Part shown: positions 7,334 to 8,625 of the stretch, one piece after another
How positions within the stretch are numbered: the stretch's first letter is position 1
How the letters are laid out: each line of letters opens with the position of its first letter
Source: SG8-39 sp041558415
GTDB taxonomy: Bacteria > Pseudomonadota > Gammaproteobacteria > Burkholderiales > SG8-39
NCBI GenBank assembly: GCA_041558415.1
Contig: JBFFEY010000098.1
Span: forward strand, 1-8,625
Length of the DNA stretch: 8,625 nucleotides
Direction of reading: 5' to 3'
Notes under the pieces: generated by a model
What the model was told of the DNA's origin: nothing
Databases searched by the model: none
Seen by the model: only the letters and a program-made list of their open reading frames with translations
Program-made: the position numbers and the translations under genes

Positions 7334-7362
7334 GGGGTCTGACCCCATTCTTGCCCCCATTC

Positions 7363-8565
7363 ATGCCCCAGCCCCGCTGGATCACGCCCACAGTTGTGCT
7401 GACCGTCGGCAGCATCGTGCTGCTGCTGTCGATGGGCATCCGCCACGGCTTCGGCCTGTTCCTGCAGCCGATGTCGCTCGAGCACGGTTGGGGTCGGGAG
7501 GTGTTCTCGCTTGCGATCGCCCTGCAGAACATCGTCTGGGGCCTCGCCCAGCCCTTCACCGGCATGCTCGCGGACCGCTATGGGGCGGGACGCGTGGTGT
7601 TCGTCGGCGCGCTGCTCTACGCGGCCGGACTCTGGCTGATGTCAAGCGCGGGCACGCCGGGGGAGCTCTACCTGAGCTCCGGCCTGCTGATCGGCCTCGG
7701 CCTTTCCGGCACCACTTTCAGCATCGTGTTCGGCGTGATCGGCCGCTTTACGGCGCCCGAGAAGCGCTCGATGGCGCTCGGCATCGCCGGCGCCGTCGCC
7801 TCCTTCGGCCAGTTCGCCATGGTGCCCGGCAGCCAGGCGCTCATCGCGTCGGGCGGCGCCGCGTTCGCGCTCATGGTGCTGGCCATCGCGGCTTTCGTCA
7901 TGGCGCCCTGTGCCGCTGCGCTCGCCGAGGATCCTGCGTCGCATCCGCACGCGGTACACCAGAGCCTGGGCGAGGCCTTGCGCGAAGCCGGCGGCCACCG
8001 CGGCTTCTGGCTGCTGTTGCTCGGCTTCTTCACCTGCGGCTTTCAGGTCGTGTTCATCGGCTCGCACCTGCCTGCCTACCTTGTCGACCGCGGCCTCACC
8101 CCACGCGACGGCATGCTCGCGCTCGCCATGGTCGGGCTGTTCAACATCGTCGGCAGCTTCGCGGCCGGCTATTTCGGCGCCCGCTACAGCAAGAAGAACC
8201 TGCTGGCACTGCTCTACTTCGGCCGCACGGCGGTGGTGATCATGCTGCTCGTGCTCCCGGTCAACAGCGCCACGGCCATCACGTTCGGCATCGCCATGGG
8301 CCTGCTCTGGCTCGGCACCGTGCCGCTCACCAACGGCGTCATTGCGCAAATCTTCGGCGTGCAGCATCTCGCGATGCTTTCCGGTTTCGTCTTCTTCAGC
8401 CACCAGGTCGGCAGCTTCCTCGGCGCCTGGCTCGGGGGCTGGCTGTTCGACCAGACGGGCTCCTATCAGGTGGTGTGGATGCTGTGTGCCGCGCTCGGGA
8501 TCGTCGCCGGCCTGCTCAACCTGCCGATCGACGAGCGTCCGCTCGCGAGAACCGCGACGGCATAA
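7363..8565 (+). CDS. MFS transporter
   Basis: A 400-residue major facilitator superfamily membrane protein with about twelve hydrophobic segments; clear ones lie near residues 9-26, 48-66, 78-96, 104-125, 218-238, 255-280 and 370-392. The MFS loop 2-3 signature is present as GMLADRYGAGR (67-77). The first helix carries GIRHGFGLFLQP (25-36), typical of monocarboxylate/oxalate-formate-like bacterial MFS proteins, so a small carboxylate or organic acid is a reasonable but unproven substrate. A longer cytoplasmic loop at about 190-215 separates the two six-helix halves, and the protein appears complete. The ATG chosen (MPQPRW) has no Shine-Dalgarno: the 16 bases between the inverted repeat and the ATG are pyrimidine-rich. 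A TTG at 7351 in the same frame is no better. It follows the thiolase in the same direction, but the repeat between them makes cotranscription uncertain. Repeat copies lie on both sides of it. Confidence 0.9.
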   Translation: MPQPRWITPTVVLTVGSIVLLLSMGIRHGFGLFLQPMSLEHGWGREVFSLAIALQNIVWGLAQPFTGMLADRYGAGRVVFVGALLYAAGLWLMSSAGTPGELYLSSGLLIGLGLSGTTFSIVFGVIGRFTAPEKRSMALGIAGAVASFGQFAMVPGSQALIASGGAAFALMVLAIAAFVMAPCAAALAEDPASHPHAVHQSLGEALREAGGHRGFWLLLLGFFTCGFQVVFIGSHLPAYLVDRGLTPRDGMLALAMVGLFNIVGSFAAGYFGARYSKKNLLALLYFGRTAVVIMLLVLPVNSATAITFGIAMGLLWLGTVPLTNGVIAQIFGVQHLAMLSGFVFFSHQVGSFLGAWLGGWLFDQTGSYQVVWMLCAALGIVAGLLNLPIDERPLARTATA

Positions 8566-8578
8566 AGAGATAAGGAAC

Positions 8579-8625
8579 GGGGGTCAGACCCCTGTGGATA
8601 GACCCCTGTGGATAAGTCCAGCGCC
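8579..8625. repeat. Second copy of the DnaA-box repeat, with a 14-bp duplication, cut by the window edge
   Basis: Bases 8579-8600 are identical to 7271-7292, and 8601-8623 are identical to 7279-7301. Relative to the first copy, the block GACCCCTGTGGATA is therefore present twice in tandem (8587-8600 and 8601-8614). The shared AGCG beyond the palindromic arm shows that homology extends into the loop of the first copy. The matching right arm, if present, would lie beyond the window. It starts 14 bp after the MFS stop, in direct orientation to the left arm of the first element. Confidence 0.82.
8607..8615 (-). promoter_or_regulatory. Perfect DnaA-box consensus in the second repeat copy
   Basis: TGTGGATAA on the plus strand is TTATCCACA on the minus strand. 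A degenerate sister created by the tandem duplication lies at 8593-8601 (TGTGGATAG, one mismatch). Binding is inferred from the consensus only. Confidence 0.45.

Larger units (their letters stand above)
7271..7346. repeat. REP-like element: 26-bp perfect inverted repeat with DnaA boxes
   Basis: Bases 7272-7297 are the exact reverse complement of 7321-7346, separated by a 23-nt spacer. Each arm begins (outermost) with a self-complementary block, GGGGTCAGACCCC at 7272-7284 or its complement at 7334-7346, followed inward by CTGTGGATAAGTCC or its complement. The element can fold either as one long hairpin or as two small ones. It fills most of the 113 bp between the thiolase and the MFS gene. The 3' side continues ATTCTTGCCCCC, with no T-tract, so it is not a standard intrinsic terminator, though a 26-bp stem could still affect read-through or RNA stability. 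A related copy begins at 8579. Palindromes of this style recall REP sequences mobilised by RAYT transposases, but no transposase is in the window; that link is inference. Confidence 0.85.

Noticed and set aside
7271..7346. A chromosomal or plasmid replication origin
   Set aside because: Two DnaA boxes in an inverted repeat are not enough: there is no AT-rich unwinding region, no box cluster and no dnaA, dnaN or rep gene nearby.
7272..7346. A standard Rho-independent terminator for the thiolase unit
   Set aside because: The stem is strong but its loop is 23 nt and the 3' side is ATTCTTGCCCCC without a T-tract.
7236..8573. A 445-residue plus-strand frame overlapping the MFS gene
   Set aside because: It is a +1 shadow rich in Arg, His and Pro with no membrane segments, while the other frame encodes a clear MFS protein.
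7271..8625. A CRISPR array
   Set aside because: The repeats are few, palindromic and separated by a full gene; no regular spacers or cas genes exist.

Overview
This high-GC window looks like a proteobacterial chromosome, most likely betaproteobacterial. That guess rests on gene content and style (a DUF4124 protein, an AlkK-type acyl-CoA ligase, a NodN/MaoC hydratase, and a fused hydratase/dehydrogenase beside a thiolase); no rRNA or other phylogenetic marker is present. The theme is fatty-acid or acyl-CoA catabolism, arranged as two divergent transcription units around a control region at about 3703-3930.

Leftward unit (minus strand, read from 3702 down to 1): an AMP-forming acyl-CoA ligase; a secreted DUF4124 protein; an epoxide-hydrolase-like alpha/beta hydrolase whose GTG start overlaps the DUF4124 stop by 4 bp; a MaoC/NodN-type enoyl-CoA hydratase; and possibly the first 22 codons of another gene running off the left edge. 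Gaps are 43 bp, -4 bp, 18 bp and 30 bp, so an operon is likely. A good sigma70-like promoter (TTGACA, 17 bp, TAACGT) lies 69-75 bp upstream of the ligase.

Rightward unit (plus strand): a 703-residue bifunctional enoyl-CoA hydratase/3-hydroxyacyl-CoA dehydrogenase, then 28 bp later a FadA-like thiolase with a strong Shine-Dalgarno. Together with the ligase they supply activation, hydration, NAD-dependent oxidation and thiolysis. The acyl-CoA dehydrogenase step is not in the window. A 400-residue MFS transporter follows and may import or export a carboxylate substrate.

The most unusual part is the repeat DNA around the MFS gene. Between the thiolase and the MFS gene lies a perfect 26-bp inverted repeat with a 23-nt loop. 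Each arm contains the self-palindrome GGGGTCAGACCCC (or its complement) next to a perfect DnaA-box consensus (TTATCCACA). A further copy, altered by a 14-bp tandem duplication, starts 14 bp after the MFS stop and runs to the window edge. This looks like a dispersed REP-like element carrying DnaA boxes, and it brackets the MFS gene. The core metabolic genes otherwise look ordinary and intact.
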